A DNA stretch of 33,809 bases from Trichomonas tenax. Lineage: Eukaryota; Parabasalia; Trichomonadida; Trichomonadidae. Positions 17,685-27,537 of this stretch are shown in pieces. Numbering within the stretch: the first letter of the stretch is position 1; every line of letters starts with the position of its first letter. The notes under the pieces were generated by a model. The model had not been told where the DNA came from. It did no database searches and saw nothing but the letters and a program-made list of their open reading frames with translations. The DNA is taken from NCBI GenBank assembly GCA_023091735.1, contig JALKBU010000552.1:1-33809 (forward strand), in the 5' to 3' direction. The position numbers were made by a program, and so were the translations under genes.

Positions 17685-20600
17685 ATGAACATAAAGCGCG
17701 TCACGATCGCTGGATTCAAGTCATACGGTGAATCCACGACTTACGAAGGCTTCTCGAATGGCCTCAATGCTATCATCGGGTTCAATGGCTCCGGAAAGTC
17801 TAATTTCTACAAAGCTATCGAATTTGTGCTTCTTGACGAATATTCCAAGCTCACTACTACTGAAAGAAGGGCAATATTACACGAAGGCGTCGAAAAGAAG
17901 GCAAAGAAAACTACAATTGAAGTCGTATTTAATAATCAAACTCGAAAGATACCAATTAACGAAAATGAGATCTCAATTAAGCGCGTTGTCGAGGAAGATA
18001 AGGATGAACTATACATAAATAACAAGAAAAAGTCGAGAATTGACGTTCATAACTTATTAGAGTCTTCTGGCTTTAATCCATCAAGCGGATACTACATTGT
18101 CAAGCAAGGAAAAGTCAATGACCTTGCTATCATGCAAGATAAAGATAGATATGATCTTATTTGCGATATTGCAGGAACAAAGTTCTACGAGCAGCAAAGA
18201 GAAGAGTCCATTGCCACAATTGAGAAGACAAAAGCTCAAAAGTCTCAGATCGAAGAGTCCTTAAAGTTTATTCAGCAGAGAATTGAACAACTTGGAAAAG
18301 AAAAATTAACCTTAGAAAAGTTCGAAGATTTACAAAATAATCGTCAAGCATTTGAATTCCTTCTCGAAAAACAAAAGTCTGAGAAAGCAAGATCTGACAT
18401 TGAAGCCAAGGAAGCAGAGGTGTCCCAGCTTACAGCGAAGCTCCAGGAGTACAAATCAATATGTGATGATTATGAAAAGAAGATTCATCAAAAATCACTT
18501 GTGCTCAATGAAGTCGCAAACAACCTCGAGAATGCAAACAATGAAAGATCAAATAGAGAGTATGAGAAAGTGTCTAATGCGAAGATTCTTTCCAGAGAGG
18601 AGAACAATTTATATTTGATCCAAAAGGAAGCTCAACAAGCTGAGGAAGCATCAGAGAAGCTCAAAGAAATGATAAGCAATCTCGACCAGCAAATGGCAAC
18701 TAAAAAGGAAGAGATTGGAAAGCTCACAAATAATCTTGCTGAAATCAGTACAGAAATCAGCTCCATTGAAGCTCTCCTTGATGAATCATCTGATTTTGAT
18801 ATTGATAAAGCCAATAAAGAGATTAAGAACCTCGAGAAATCGTTATCAAGCTACTCCACAAACGATGATTTCGATGATAGTGCATTAATTGAAAAATGCA
18901 GAGCAATAGAAGGAAAACAAACAGAAATCAAGGAAGCCGAAGATAAAATTTCGTCACTATCGGATGAATTGAACTTAAAAAACGCGGAGAAAGAAAACAT
19001 TATCGAAAGACTCAATTCTTCAAATGCTTCATTAAAGTCCAAGCAAGACAAATTCAGAGCTTTCATGCAAACACTAGATTCAAAAATTCCTTTCAACATT
19101 CTCTCTGGATTGTCGTATATCCGATCTAACAATGTTGAAGGTGTCATTGGAACTCTATCTGATATTATAAAAGTCAAGTCACCAGAAATGCCCAATATCA
19201 TTGAACTTTCTCTCGCTGACCATTTGTTCGATATTATTGTTGATACCGAACAGACTGCCGATAGAATTGTTGATATGATTGGAGCAAATGGAAATGTTAC
19301 AATAATTTCATTAGATCAAGTTCACTGCGATCACGAAATTGTTAACAACTCACTCCTTAATTTTGTTGAATGCGAAGATGTATACAAAGATGTGATTATG
19401 TTGTATCTTGGAAGCATTACACTTGCTGATGAATTTAGCATTGATTTGCTCAAATCTGGCCACAAAGCAATGACGAAGAATAATGTTTTCATTGATGAAA
19501 ATGGAGTTGTCACGATTCCGGATGAAACATTTGTCGGAACATTCAGTACAATTGAATCTATCAATGAACTTACAGCTTCGATTGAATCTGATAAATCAAA
19601 TCACATAATTATTGAGCAAGAATTCGATGAAATCAAATCATTAATCAGTGATCTTAATACCAATGTCGATGATCTCAAAAACTCAAGAAACATCTTGATT
19701 TCCGAAATGAATTCATTGGAAACTCAGAAATCAGAGATCCAAGCTCAAATAGCAAATCACGAGAAGCATAGAATGATGATAAGTAACATAATTGAGAATA
19801 CAAATCACAGAATCAATGAACTAAGAACTAAGATCGATGTTTATTCAACAAAGACAAAGACACTTGATACCAAATCAAGGAATCTCCATCAGAAGAAACT
19901 CAATAACCTCAAATCACAAAGGAATTCATTGACAGATGAGAAACTCAAAATATCCCATGAGATTGATTATGCAATTCCACAGCTCAAAGCCAATTACGAG
20001 CGCGATTTGTCTAACATCAAGGCAACACAAATTAACTACAAGCTCTCCGAGTCTCAGAATGATTATAAGAATGCATTGCAGTCCTATGAAAACTCGGATA
20101 AAAAGTTACAAGAAATCAATTCCAAAGTATCAGAGTTGATGGAAGAAAAATCTAACATTGAAAGTGACTTGAGTCTAATTAAGCTCGATCTTGACTCTGC
20201 CAAGAACAATTTCGATGATGTTAATAAGAGAATATCTATTATTCAAGATTCAATTGCTTCATTACAGAAGATCAACAACAAGCATCCAAACCAGATATCA
20301 TCTCAAACATTATCGAAGTTTTCAAACAAGAACGAAAAACAACTTCGTGCAGAGATGAAGAACACTGTTAAGGAATTGAGTAATCTTGGATATGTTAATC
20401 AACGTGCAAGAACACAATATGAAGAGTTCAGCACCCAAATGCAGAAACTTAACAAAGAGATAGAGAATCTCAACGACAGCGAGAAATCAATCTATGAGAT
20501 TATAGCAAAGCTCGATGATGACAAGAAATCATGCTTGCTGAAGACTTTCCAATCAATTAAGGAGTCTTTTGGAAACTTCTACGTCAAACTCACTGGTGGA

Positions 20601-20978
20601 AATCAAGCAGATTTGGTTCTCGATGAAGGCAACAGGACTGTTTCCATTTGGCTCCCATCAAAGATGACGATTGGGCAACTTTCTGGTGGTCAAAAGTCTG
20701 TTGTCGCTCTGAGTCTTGTTTTTGCCATCCAACATGTTAATCCTGCACCATTCTATTTGATGGATGAAGTCGATGCAGCTCTTGACCCACAGCATCGCGC
20801 GAGACTCTCTGAACTCATCAAATCGCAATCAATTGAGTCCCAATACATTGTCACAACCTTTAAAGACGAACTTGTCCATCAATCAGACGCAGCATTCTAT
20901 CTCAAGTTCGAAAAAGGAATGACATTCCCACAAGTCGTCGAGAAAGAAGAAGCATTAAGAATTATTTCAACACAGTAA
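17685..20978 (+). CDS. SMC3: Cohesin subunit SMC3
   Basis: A 1097-residue SMC ATPase, somewhat shorter than human SMC3 (about 1217). The N-terminal head has Walker A GFNGSGKS at 32-39 and YIVKQGKVNDLA as in SMC3. Coiled coils run to about 460, a hinge spans about 470-630 (NNVEGVIGTLSDI), and a second coil follows. The C-terminal head has the signature LSGGQKSVVALSL from about 998 and Walker B FYLMDEVDAALD at 1023-1034. Head sequence and the LLESSGF motif favour SMC3 over SMC1, SMC2 or SMC4. With SMC1 and a kleisin it would form the ring that holds sister chromatids. The human acetylation pair Lys105-Lys106 is Asp105-Lys106 here. TCAAAATA lies about a dozen bases before the ATG. Confidence 0.95.
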   Translation: MNIKRVTIAGFKSYGESTTYEGFSNGLNAIIGFNGSGKSNFYKAIEFVLLDEYSKLTTTERRAILHEGVEKKAKKTTIEVVFNNQTRKIPINENEISIKRVVEEDKDELYINNKKKSRIDVHNLLESSGFNPSSGYYIVKQGKVNDLAIMQDKDRYDLICDIAGTKFYEQQREESIATIEKTKAQKSQIEESLKFIQQRIEQLGKEKLTLEKFEDLQNNRQAFEFLLEKQKSEKARSDIEAKEAEVSQLTAKLQEYKSICDDYEKKIHQKSLVLNEVANNLENANNERSNREYEKVSNAKILSREENNLYLIQKEAQQAEEASEKLKEMISNLDQQMATKKEEIGKLTNNLAEISTEISSIEALLDESSDFDIDKANKEIKNLEKSLSSYSTNDDFDDSALIEKCRAIEGKQTEIKEAEDKISSLSDELNLKNAEKENIIERLNSSNASLKSKQDKFRAFMQTLDSKIPFNILSGLSYIRSNNVEGVIGTLSDIIKVKSPEMPNIIELSLADHLFDIIVDTEQTADRIVDMIGANGNVTIISLDQVHCDHEIVNNSLLNFVECEDVYKDVIMLYLGSITLADEFSIDLLKSGHKAMTKNNVFIDENGVVTIPDETFVGTFSTIESINELTASIESDKSNHIIIEQEFDEIKSLISDLNTNVDDLKNSRNILISEMNSLETQKSEIQAQIANHEKHRMMISNIIENTNHRINELRTKIDVYSTKTKTLDTKSRNLHQKKLNNLKSQRNSLTDEKLKISHEIDYAIPQLKANYERDLSNIKATQINYKLSESQNDYKNALQSYENSDKKLQEINSKVSELMEEKSNIESDLSLIKLDLDSAKNNFDDVNKRISIIQDSIASLQKINNKHPNQISSQTLSKFSNKNEKQLRAEMKNTVKELSNLGYVNQRARTQYEEFSTQMQKLNKEIENLNDSEKSIYEIIAKLDDDKKSCLLKTFQSIKESFGNFYVKLTGGNQADLVLDEGNRTVSIWLPSKMTIGQLSGGQKSVVALSLVFAIQHVNPAPFYLMDEVDAALDPQHRARLSELIKSQSIESQYIVTTFKDELVHQSDAAFYLKFEKGMTFPQVVEKEEALRIISTQ

Positions 20979-21000
20979 ATTTTTTTATTATTATAACAAA

Positions 21001-22794
21001 TTATGATGTTTTTTGCTCAACAATATTATACCTATCATTAGAGAAAGAAATGACAAAGAACTGATGGAAGTTCTCAGGTAATTGCTTTTCCCACGAATCT
21101 CCGGTTTTATACATTACATATTTAACACTTTCTGGAAGAATGTTTGACCTAAAGAACTCATCAATTTCAACTTTTCTATCAGTGACATTAAATTCTTGGA
21201 ATTGCATGAATTGAGGTGCAGTATAATAAGCAGATCTCCCTGCTCTTGTTAGTGCTGGATTCCATGATATACTTGGCTCTGCGAGAATGTGGTCACTTCT
21301 TGATGTATTGGCTAACAGCCATTCTTCGACTTCAGTTTCTTCATCTTCCCACACGCAAACAGATAGATTGTAGTTGTGGAAAATACCGCAGAAAGAAGAC
21401 AAACAGCCAATCATTGTTGTAATTAATATCAGTCCATAAATCAGTCCTTCCATGTTCTTATCTTTAAACATTCTCGCAAATCCTATAAATCCTGTGTATG
21501 AAATAGCAATCAAGAATGGATAAATAACAGATGCAGCAACCATAAAATTCATGCGATGCTCGCTCTGCATGTTCACACAGCACAACAAGATCATAGAGCA
21601 AGCACTAATTAATATTTCATACGATTTGTTCTCAATCAAAGACAAAATTATTCCGAAGTTGAAAACTCCGAGAATCGCAATGAAAAATGAAAAAAATGGT
21701 ATAACAGAGTCCTTTGTGACACCAATGGACCATAGAGGATCGCATAATTTGAATTTTCCGTTTGTTATTAAGAATATGAAAGCATTGACCGCAAGAAAAG
21801 CAAATCTTTTTTCGATTTTCTTGAATTTGATGCAAGTAAATATTATTGATGCAAACAATCCATTCTGTGGTCGAGTCAATGCAATAAATGCAACTAATAA
21901 GCCTCCAATCGTCTCGAAATTTGATAATGCTAATATATATGAAGAAATAGCCAAAGCGCATGACATCAAAACTGTTCTTGATGAAAGGAATCCATTTAAG
22001 AACTCAGGACCCCAATTAACAACACTTGCAAGATTAACTTTATAAATATAATCTAAACCTCGATTTGCGTTACCCCAGTTTGGAATTATATTCGGGAAGT
22101 AAAATCCGCCTGCAAAGAAAAGTGCTGGTGTCGCTAAACATGCCGCCAATTGAGAATTTGTATATCTGTAGGCTAAAGAGTACTGAAGATAGAAAATCGA
22201 TATGAAAAACAAAGCTGTCGTAAATGTTATTGTTTTTGTAATTGCCATTCCTGCGCTCTTCAACAATCCACAGTAAAATGGCGAAATATAATCTGACCAA
22301 AGGAGTTTTCCTGAATAAAACGGATTTATGATACCACGAACAAATCCTCTCCACTTATTTTCTCCTTTGGAGAAGGAGGAAATCAGAGAAATCTCGAAAT
22401 AAACTTGATCTTCGCATGCTTTGAGAACGTAGCCTTTATCTGGGAAAATATATGAAGAAATGTAGAAAAATAACGGAATAACGGCGATTAAAATAAATTT
22501 TGTAAATAAATTTGTTCTGTTATAATGAATTTTCCTTTTGCGATTGACATGATGTAAAGCAGCTGCAAGAACACCAAAGAATGCAATGTGTAGAATGTAC
22601 TGAACGAACGTACAACCGAATATTACGTTGAAAATTAATCCTAAAATACTGCAAAGTGAAAATCCGATCGGAAAAGCGGCGCCAATCATCTCTAAAAGGT
22701 TCAATTTTCCCTTTGTTGCGAAAAATAGAATCTCAAATCCGAACCATGTCGTGAAAAAAGGCAAAAAAAGAGAGAAAAATCCTAAAAGATGCAT
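21001..22794 (-). CDS. Polytopic membrane protein, possibly a GT-C-type glycosyltransferase
   Basis: A 597-residue protein with about eleven to twelve hydrophobic segments between residues 3 and 480, then a soluble C-terminal domain of about 115 residues (VEEWLLANTSRSDHILAEP, later AYYTAPQFMQF). The first luminal loop holds an acidic patch (KACEDQVYFEIS). Many transmembrane helices followed by a lumenal end is the shape of GT-C glycosyltransferases of the ER, but I see no diagnostic motif and cannot name a family. It converges with SMC3, the two stop codons being only 22 bases apart. Two or three TTTACATGTCA-like motifs lie upstream of its ATG. Confidence 0.7.
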   Translation of the reverse strand: MHLLGFFSLFLPFFTTWFGFEILFFATKGKLNLLEMIGAAFPIGFSLCSILGLIFNVIFGCTFVQYILHIAFFGVLAAALHHVNRKRKIHYNRTNLFTKFILIAVIPLFFYISSYIFPDKGYVLKACEDQVYFEISLISSFSKGENKWRGFVRGIINPFYSGKLLWSDYISPFYCGLLKSAGMAITKTITFTTALFFISIFYLQYSLAYRYTNSQLAACLATPALFFAGGFYFPNIIPNWGNANRGLDYIYKVNLASVVNWGPEFLNGFLSSRTVLMSCALAISSYILALSNFETIGGLLVAFIALTRPQNGLFASIIFTCIKFKKIEKRFAFLAVNAFIFLITNGKFKLCDPLWSIGVTKDSVIPFFSFFIAILGVFNFGIILSLIENKSYEILISACSMILLCCVNMQSEHRMNFMVAASVIYPFLIAISYTGFIGFARMFKDKNMEGLIYGLILITTMIGCLSSFCGIFHNYNLSVCVWEDEETEVEEWLLANTSRSDHILAEPSISWNPALTRAGRSAYYTAPQFMQFQEFNVTDRKVEIDEFFRSNILPESVKYVMYKTGDSWEKQLPENFHQFFVISFSNDRYNIVEQKTS

Positions 22795-23105
22795 TTGACA
22801 AAACTGGCAATATTTAATATTACATATCAGAAATTTTTATCTGATTTACATGTCAAATATATTCAAAATAAAAATTTACATATCATATTTAATAAATATG
22901 TGGCAAAATTTGTATTTACATGTCAAATATCTTTAATTTTTTGCAATAAATAAACTTGAAATTACAATCAAATATAGTAATATTTAAGCAATATATAAGA
23001 GTCTCAATGATAGCCCTACAATAGATTCTTTATATAAATATACAAATGGTTCGTTGAAATGATTACAAAAATGAATCTCTGATTAAACATTGGAGCGAAG
23101 ATATA
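22795..23105. promoter_or_regulatory. Divergent promoter region with repeated TTTACATGTCAAA
   Basis: ACATGT at 22848-22853 and 22918-22923, both inside TTTACATGTCAAAT, with related TTACATATCA at 22820-22830 and 22875-22885. Four near copies in about 110 bases, immediately upstream of the membrane-protein gene on the minus strand. TGTCAA touches its ATG. Confidence 0.5.
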
Positions 23106-24359
23106 ATGTCACTTTTTAAAATGAAACTTGGAAATTCTTCTATTCTTTCGTTATCTTTTATAAATCTAAAGAATTCACCAAGATTTTCATTTTCTAGTTC
23201 AATATGTAAACAATCCATAGAGATATCGTGTCTAAATGTCGTTAAATCATTTTCGAAAATTTTATATTCGAGCTCTAAATTTAATAACGTTCGATTGCAT
23301 AATTCAAAATTCTCAAATATGCTAAATTCTGCTATTCATATCGATTCAAACGATGATTTAATATTAATCCAAAATGAAAAATGGGAAAAGAGATGTGAAT
23401 CATTCGCCACTGGTGTACTAGAGATCAGAAAGTGTATTTTCGAAAAATGTATCAATGATAACGCATCAGGTGGCGCAATTTTAGCTTTATGCGATACAAA
23501 TGTCTCATATTCCAAATTTGTTAGATGTCAGTCATACGCTGGCGGAGCTTTATGCATTTATTCGCAACTTTTCATTCGAAATTCGATAATATTAGATTGC
23601 TTCGCAGTGAAAGGAGGAGCACTATATAATCAGTACGCATGCTTCTCAATGAATGATACTTCGTCAGACAAATGTACTGCTTCCGAATGTGGAGGCAGTT
23701 TTTATGCACATTCGAATATTCAAGTTGAATCAAACAGTAATAACTTTACTAGATGCAGCGCTGCACTTGATGGAGCTGCTCTATTCATAAGTTGTCCATC
23801 AGCTGTCGTCATGGGAAATATTATTGTTAAAAATATGTTGAAGCGAGGAAGCGGATCAATTCACTTCGACAACGTCAACAGAGGTGTTTTGGACAGTACA
23901 ATTTTCCATAAGAATGGTTTTATGGACATCGTTGGAGGTGGAGGTTCATGTGTTGAAGCGAAAGGTGAACGCTCAAAGATAACAATTGCAGATTCGATAT
24001 TCTCTGAGTCCAGCGCATATAATTTTTGGGCAGTACGAAGTAGAGAATCGTGTAGTTTGGTTTTAGTTAGATGCAGATTCACTGCCAATCCTAGATCTGA
24101 AGTTAGCGCTGATGTGGATCTGGTTATCATGAATTGCACATTTGAATTAAAATCAAAAATTAATCTTCCAAAATATAAAATATTCAAAGCAGGAAATCCA
24201 TCAGATCCAGATAAATCAAGATATTGGTACTTTGTTCCACTCTCTGTCGCAATGAAATTCTTATCAGAAATCATCTTCATTGTACTCACATTCCCGATTT
24301 TGGCACTCGAAATTTACGCTTGTTTCCGTGAATCTCGCGCACGACAAAAGATCATTTAA
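23106..24359 (+). CDS. Pmp-like beta-helix membrane protein
   Basis: A 417-residue protein. From about residue 120 to 340 it has short repeats of 23-27 residues built on GGA[IL]-type turns (SGGAILAL near 122, AGGALCIY near 146, KGGALYNQ near 169, CGGSFYAH near 196, DGAALFIS near 222). These are coils of a right-handed beta-helix, as in chlamydial polymorphic membrane proteins and their many trichomonad relatives. A single transmembrane helix spans about 385-407, followed by a short basic tail (RESRARQK). No clear N-terminal signal peptide is visible, as in some trichomonad members. It is Cys-rich in the repeats. It is likely a cell-surface protein, with adhesion or host contact proposed for the family. 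A truncated N-terminus is possible, since open sequence upstream is limited. Confidence 0.75.
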   Translation: MSLFKMKLGNSSILSLSFINLKNSPRFSFSSSICKQSIEISCLNVVKSFSKILYSSSKFNNVRLHNSKFSNMLNSAIHIDSNDDLILIQNEKWEKRCESFATGVLEIRKCIFEKCINDNASGGAILALCDTNVSYSKFVRCQSYAGGALCIYSQLFIRNSIILDCFAVKGGALYNQYACFSMNDTSSDKCTASECGGSFYAHSNIQVESNSNNFTRCSAALDGAALFISCPSAVVMGNIIVKNMLKRGSGSIHFDNVNRGVLDSTIFHKNGFMDIVGGGGSCVEAKGERSKITIADSIFSESSAYNFWAVRSRESCSLVLVRCRFTANPRSEVSADVDLVIMNCTFELKSKINLPKYKIFKAGNPSDPDKSRYWYFVPLSVAMKFLSEIIFIVLTFPILALEIYACFRESRARQKII

Positions 24360-24951
24360 TTCATATCATTCTTGTTCAGATGATACATTCAAATGTTGAG
24401 ATGATTTCGATGAAAATAGTTTTCCTATTCATCATAGATTAATAATATTGTTTAATTTGTGTATAAAATCTATCATTTTAAAAAATATGTATGTAAAAAT
24501 GGCCACATAGGTTCATAGTATCTATCCAATGAATATGTATCAAATCCTCTAAATTTAAAATTAGAAAAATTAATTGATTCGACTTTTCAATCAAAAATTT
24601 CTCTTTATAAAAGGTACTTTACTAAAATTTCTAACGCTGGTATGAAGCTGTAGCTCATACCATAGACTCACAAACCCCATCAGAGTATATTGCCAAGTTT
24701 ATAGACGATTCTGCCTAAGCTTTTTTGAGATATGCAAAATCTCCAAAAACATTAATGATTATCGAAAAAATTGTAATAACAAAAAAAAATGAGTTTACTG
24801 CTGATTCATCTTTCTATACAGCAGATTCTCTATGTGTTCCAGTATGTTATTTGGTACGTTTCAAACTTGTAAGTCAATTCTGTTCGGAGTCATAGATATT
24901 AAGGTTAATTTAAGAGCCTGCTTATTTTTTCGAGCCCCTTATTATTTAAAA
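24360..24951. other. AT-rich gap before the pseudokinase
   Basis: No gene is recognised. A perfect 7-bp inverted repeat (GGTATGA at 24639, TCATACC at 24655) is the main structure. An in-frame ATG at 24832 would extend the following gene by 40 residues, but that stretch is Cys- and Phe-rich and not kinase-like, so it is probably leader. Confidence 0.4.
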
Positions 24952-27438
24952 ATGAATAATAATGAATATTTACAGCAACTGAAGGAAGAATTGCCCGACA
25001 TTGTATTCAAAATGCACGATTTGGAGATAGAGAAAGACATCGGAGAATGTACTTTTGGAAAATATTTCTTGGCAAAGCACATTCCAACGAATCGCTTTTT
25101 TATGATAAAGAAATTCTACAAAAAACGCGCAACAGTTGATATATTCAGATGTTTTAATCTCGAAATACGAACACTTTCACGCTGTGACTCTGTTTGTGTG
25201 CAAAAATTGATTGGATATACTGCATTTTCGCCATATGTAGTAATAAAAGAGTATTGTCCGAACAGATCTATTGATACATTTTTATATTCTATCAATGAAA
25301 GCAGGAAAAGATGCATTATTGGGACTCCACAAACTAAAATCGCGATTGGTGTTGCTTGGGGACTGATGCACATACATTCACGAGGTATAATACACAGAGA
25401 TATACGCGTTGAGAATGTTTATCTCGATAAAAATTTCATTCCTAAGATTGCAAATTTTGGAATTGCGAATTTTCTCGACAATTATCAGAATCTTACCAAA
25501 ATCATAGGTTCTACACAGTACGCTGTTCCTGAAGTTGCCCTTGGAAAGGAATATGGACTTCAAGCTGAAATGTATTTATATGGAATGTTTTTATATGAAA
25601 TATCAGAGATGAAGAAACCATTTCAAGATTACACACCAAAGCAGATGCTCCACCAAGTTGTAAAAAGCGGAGAAAGGCCGAAATTCACAGATCAAACACC
25701 AGAAAATTTGCAAAATTTCATTAAAAGATGCTGGGATACAAATCCTGATAAAAGGCCGATAGTTGAAGAAGCGTTTGCAGTTTTTTCGACAGGAAAACTT
25801 GAATATCCAGGCACCGATAAAGAAGAAATCAAAGAATTTGTTGATTACTTAAAAGAAAATGATCCGCAACCAGAAGTTGTTGATCAAAAAGAATTAGAAG
25901 AACACGAATTCCTGAAAACGAACTGCCAAAACTTAATCACTCCAATTCACTCTAAAACATTCGAAGAGATCGTTAAAGATGAAGAAAAACAGCTTCAAGA
26001 GCAAAAACAAGAAACCACAAATGTTGAACAACAATCGATTAACACACCTGATTTTTTGCAATTGCTTCAGCAACTAAAAGATGCGACGCTCGAAAATATA
26101 ATGCAAGTTTCGCCGCCTTTGATTAATATCATTTTTGGAAATAGTGATTACGAAAAGATCAATTTAATTTTGAAAACTGCTTTAGATCTGATACATAAGA
26201 ATAATGAATTTATTTTCTATTTGGATGCAGCTAGTTTTTACACAAGTTATCAAATCATTCCTGCCGAAATTGCCGACAAGCTCGTTGAATTATATTCTTT
26301 CGCTTTCGCCCTTCTTCCTCAGATGCTGACAGAGAATCACGCTTATTTCATTGCTCAGTTATTAAATCTTCGTCCAGAAAAGATTCTGTCGCTGTTTTCG
26401 CACTACGTTTTGAACTTCGAAAGCATCGAGAATCCATGGCCTATTGTTGATTTACTAGTCACTAATTATCAGAAAGTCGTCAATGAAGATTGTGGCGAAA
26501 ATTTGCTCAGGCTTCTCTTTTATCTTATTGTTTCATTCAAACCTTATTGCGAAGGAAGATTCCAATATGTTATTCAAACTTATCTCGATTTCTTGAAATC
26601 AACGAATGAAAGAACACTTAAATCAGCTTATAAAGGATTGATTAATTTAGCTTCAGATTTATCCCAAGTCAACATTGAAATTGTTGTTCAGCATTTGGAC
26701 TCTGATATCTATGATTGTGTTATATCGTTGTTGTTAAGATTGCCTGTTTCTGCATATCAGAACTACATCAATGTGATTATCGATGATATCATCAGTCACT
26801 GCAATGATTACAAATACAGTTGGGCTCTTTTGCTTAAGATCGCTGAGAATGAACAAAATTGGCACTATTTCGCTGAAAACTCATCATGGATGCAGTATTC
26901 TGATCGATTCCCTTCAGAAGCAATGAAGCTATTCGTGTCTGTGTTTAGATTGCCACAGAATTGTCAATTACTTGCAGATTCGGAATTCTTCTGCGATTTC
27001 TTGAAAGGAGTCATCGAATTTGCTTCGATAGAAAACTATAACGCAATCGCTTCAATAATAACACGCATTAAACTAAATAAGCTAATAATGAAGCAAATAC
27101 ATCAGAATGGGTTCATTAAGCAGTTCATTGGTCAATCTGTTGCATCGAGTGATCACAAATTACACAAAACGTGTTTAATTTGCTTGGATGCATTCTCAAG
27201 AGTTGAATATTATCCAGAATTCCTTGATTTCATTCCAATGCTAATGACACACCTTAAATCTCCTGATTTATATGGAAAGACTGTTCATGTCATTGTATCG
27301 CTGAGTTATCACAGCGAGATTGCAAAAATATTCGTGAGAAAAGGTTTCGTAAACTATTTCAACACACTGAAAACAGTCAAAGAGTATGCAATGATATCTG
27401 ATATCTTTTTGTCTAATGCGAGACTCGCGATGCGGTAA
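24952..27438 (+). CDS. TKL-family pseudokinase with helical-repeat C-terminus
   Basis: An 828-residue protein with a kinase fold at about 24-280. The motifs are degraded: the glycine loop reads GECTFGKYFLAK, the ATP lysine is kept (Lys53), the catalytic loop is HRDIRVEN at 148-155 (Asp150 kept, usual Lys replaced by Arg152), DFG is NFG at 168-170 so the Mg-binding Asp is lost, APE is VPE at 192-194, and the helix F Asp is Glu206. Catalysis is unlikely, though ATP binding is possible. Residues 290-420 are charged and disordered. Residues about 430-828 are leucine-rich HEAT/ARM-like helices, as in the kinase at 3977. It may act as a scaffold or allosteric partner. An upstream in-frame ATG at 24832 is less likely the start. 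Confidence 0.88.
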   Translation: MNNNEYLQQLKEELPDIVFKMHDLEIEKDIGECTFGKYFLAKHIPTNRFFMIKKFYKKRATVDIFRCFNLEIRTLSRCDSVCVQKLIGYTAFSPYVVIKEYCPNRSIDTFLYSINESRKRCIIGTPQTKIAIGVAWGLMHIHSRGIIHRDIRVENVYLDKNFIPKIANFGIANFLDNYQNLTKIIGSTQYAVPEVALGKEYGLQAEMYLYGMFLYEISEMKKPFQDYTPKQMLHQVVKSGERPKFTDQTPENLQNFIKRCWDTNPDKRPIVEEAFAVFSTGKLEYPGTDKEEIKEFVDYLKENDPQPEVVDQKELEEHEFLKTNCQNLITPIHSKTFEEIVKDEEKQLQEQKQETTNVEQQSINTPDFLQLLQQLKDATLENIMQVSPPLINIIFGNSDYEKINLILKTALDLIHKNNEFIFYLDAASFYTSYQIIPAEIADKLVELYSFAFALLPQMLTENHAYFIAQLLNLRPEKILSLFSHYVLNFESIENPWPIVDLLVTNYQKVVNEDCGENLLRLLFYLIVSFKPYCEGRFQYVIQTYLDFLKSTNERTLKSAYKGLINLASDLSQVNIEIVVQHLDSDIYDCVISLLLRLPVSAYQNYINVIIDDIISHCNDYKYSWALLLKIAENEQNWHYFAENSSWMQYSDRFPSEAMKLFVSVFRLPQNCQLLADSEFFCDFLKGVIEFASIENYNAIASIITRIKLNKLIMKQIHQNGFIKQFIGQSVASSDHKLHKTCLICLDAFSRVEYYPEFLDFIPMLMTHLKSPDLYGKTVHVIVSLSYHSEIAKIFVRKGFVNYFNTLKTVKEYAMISDIFLSNARLAMR

Positions 27439-27537
27439 ATAAATTGTTTGTATATTTTTTGTTAAATGAATTATTTGATAAAAATAGAGAAAAAAACAAA
27501 CAATGTTTATTAAAATTTCATGAAAATAAAAAAAAAA

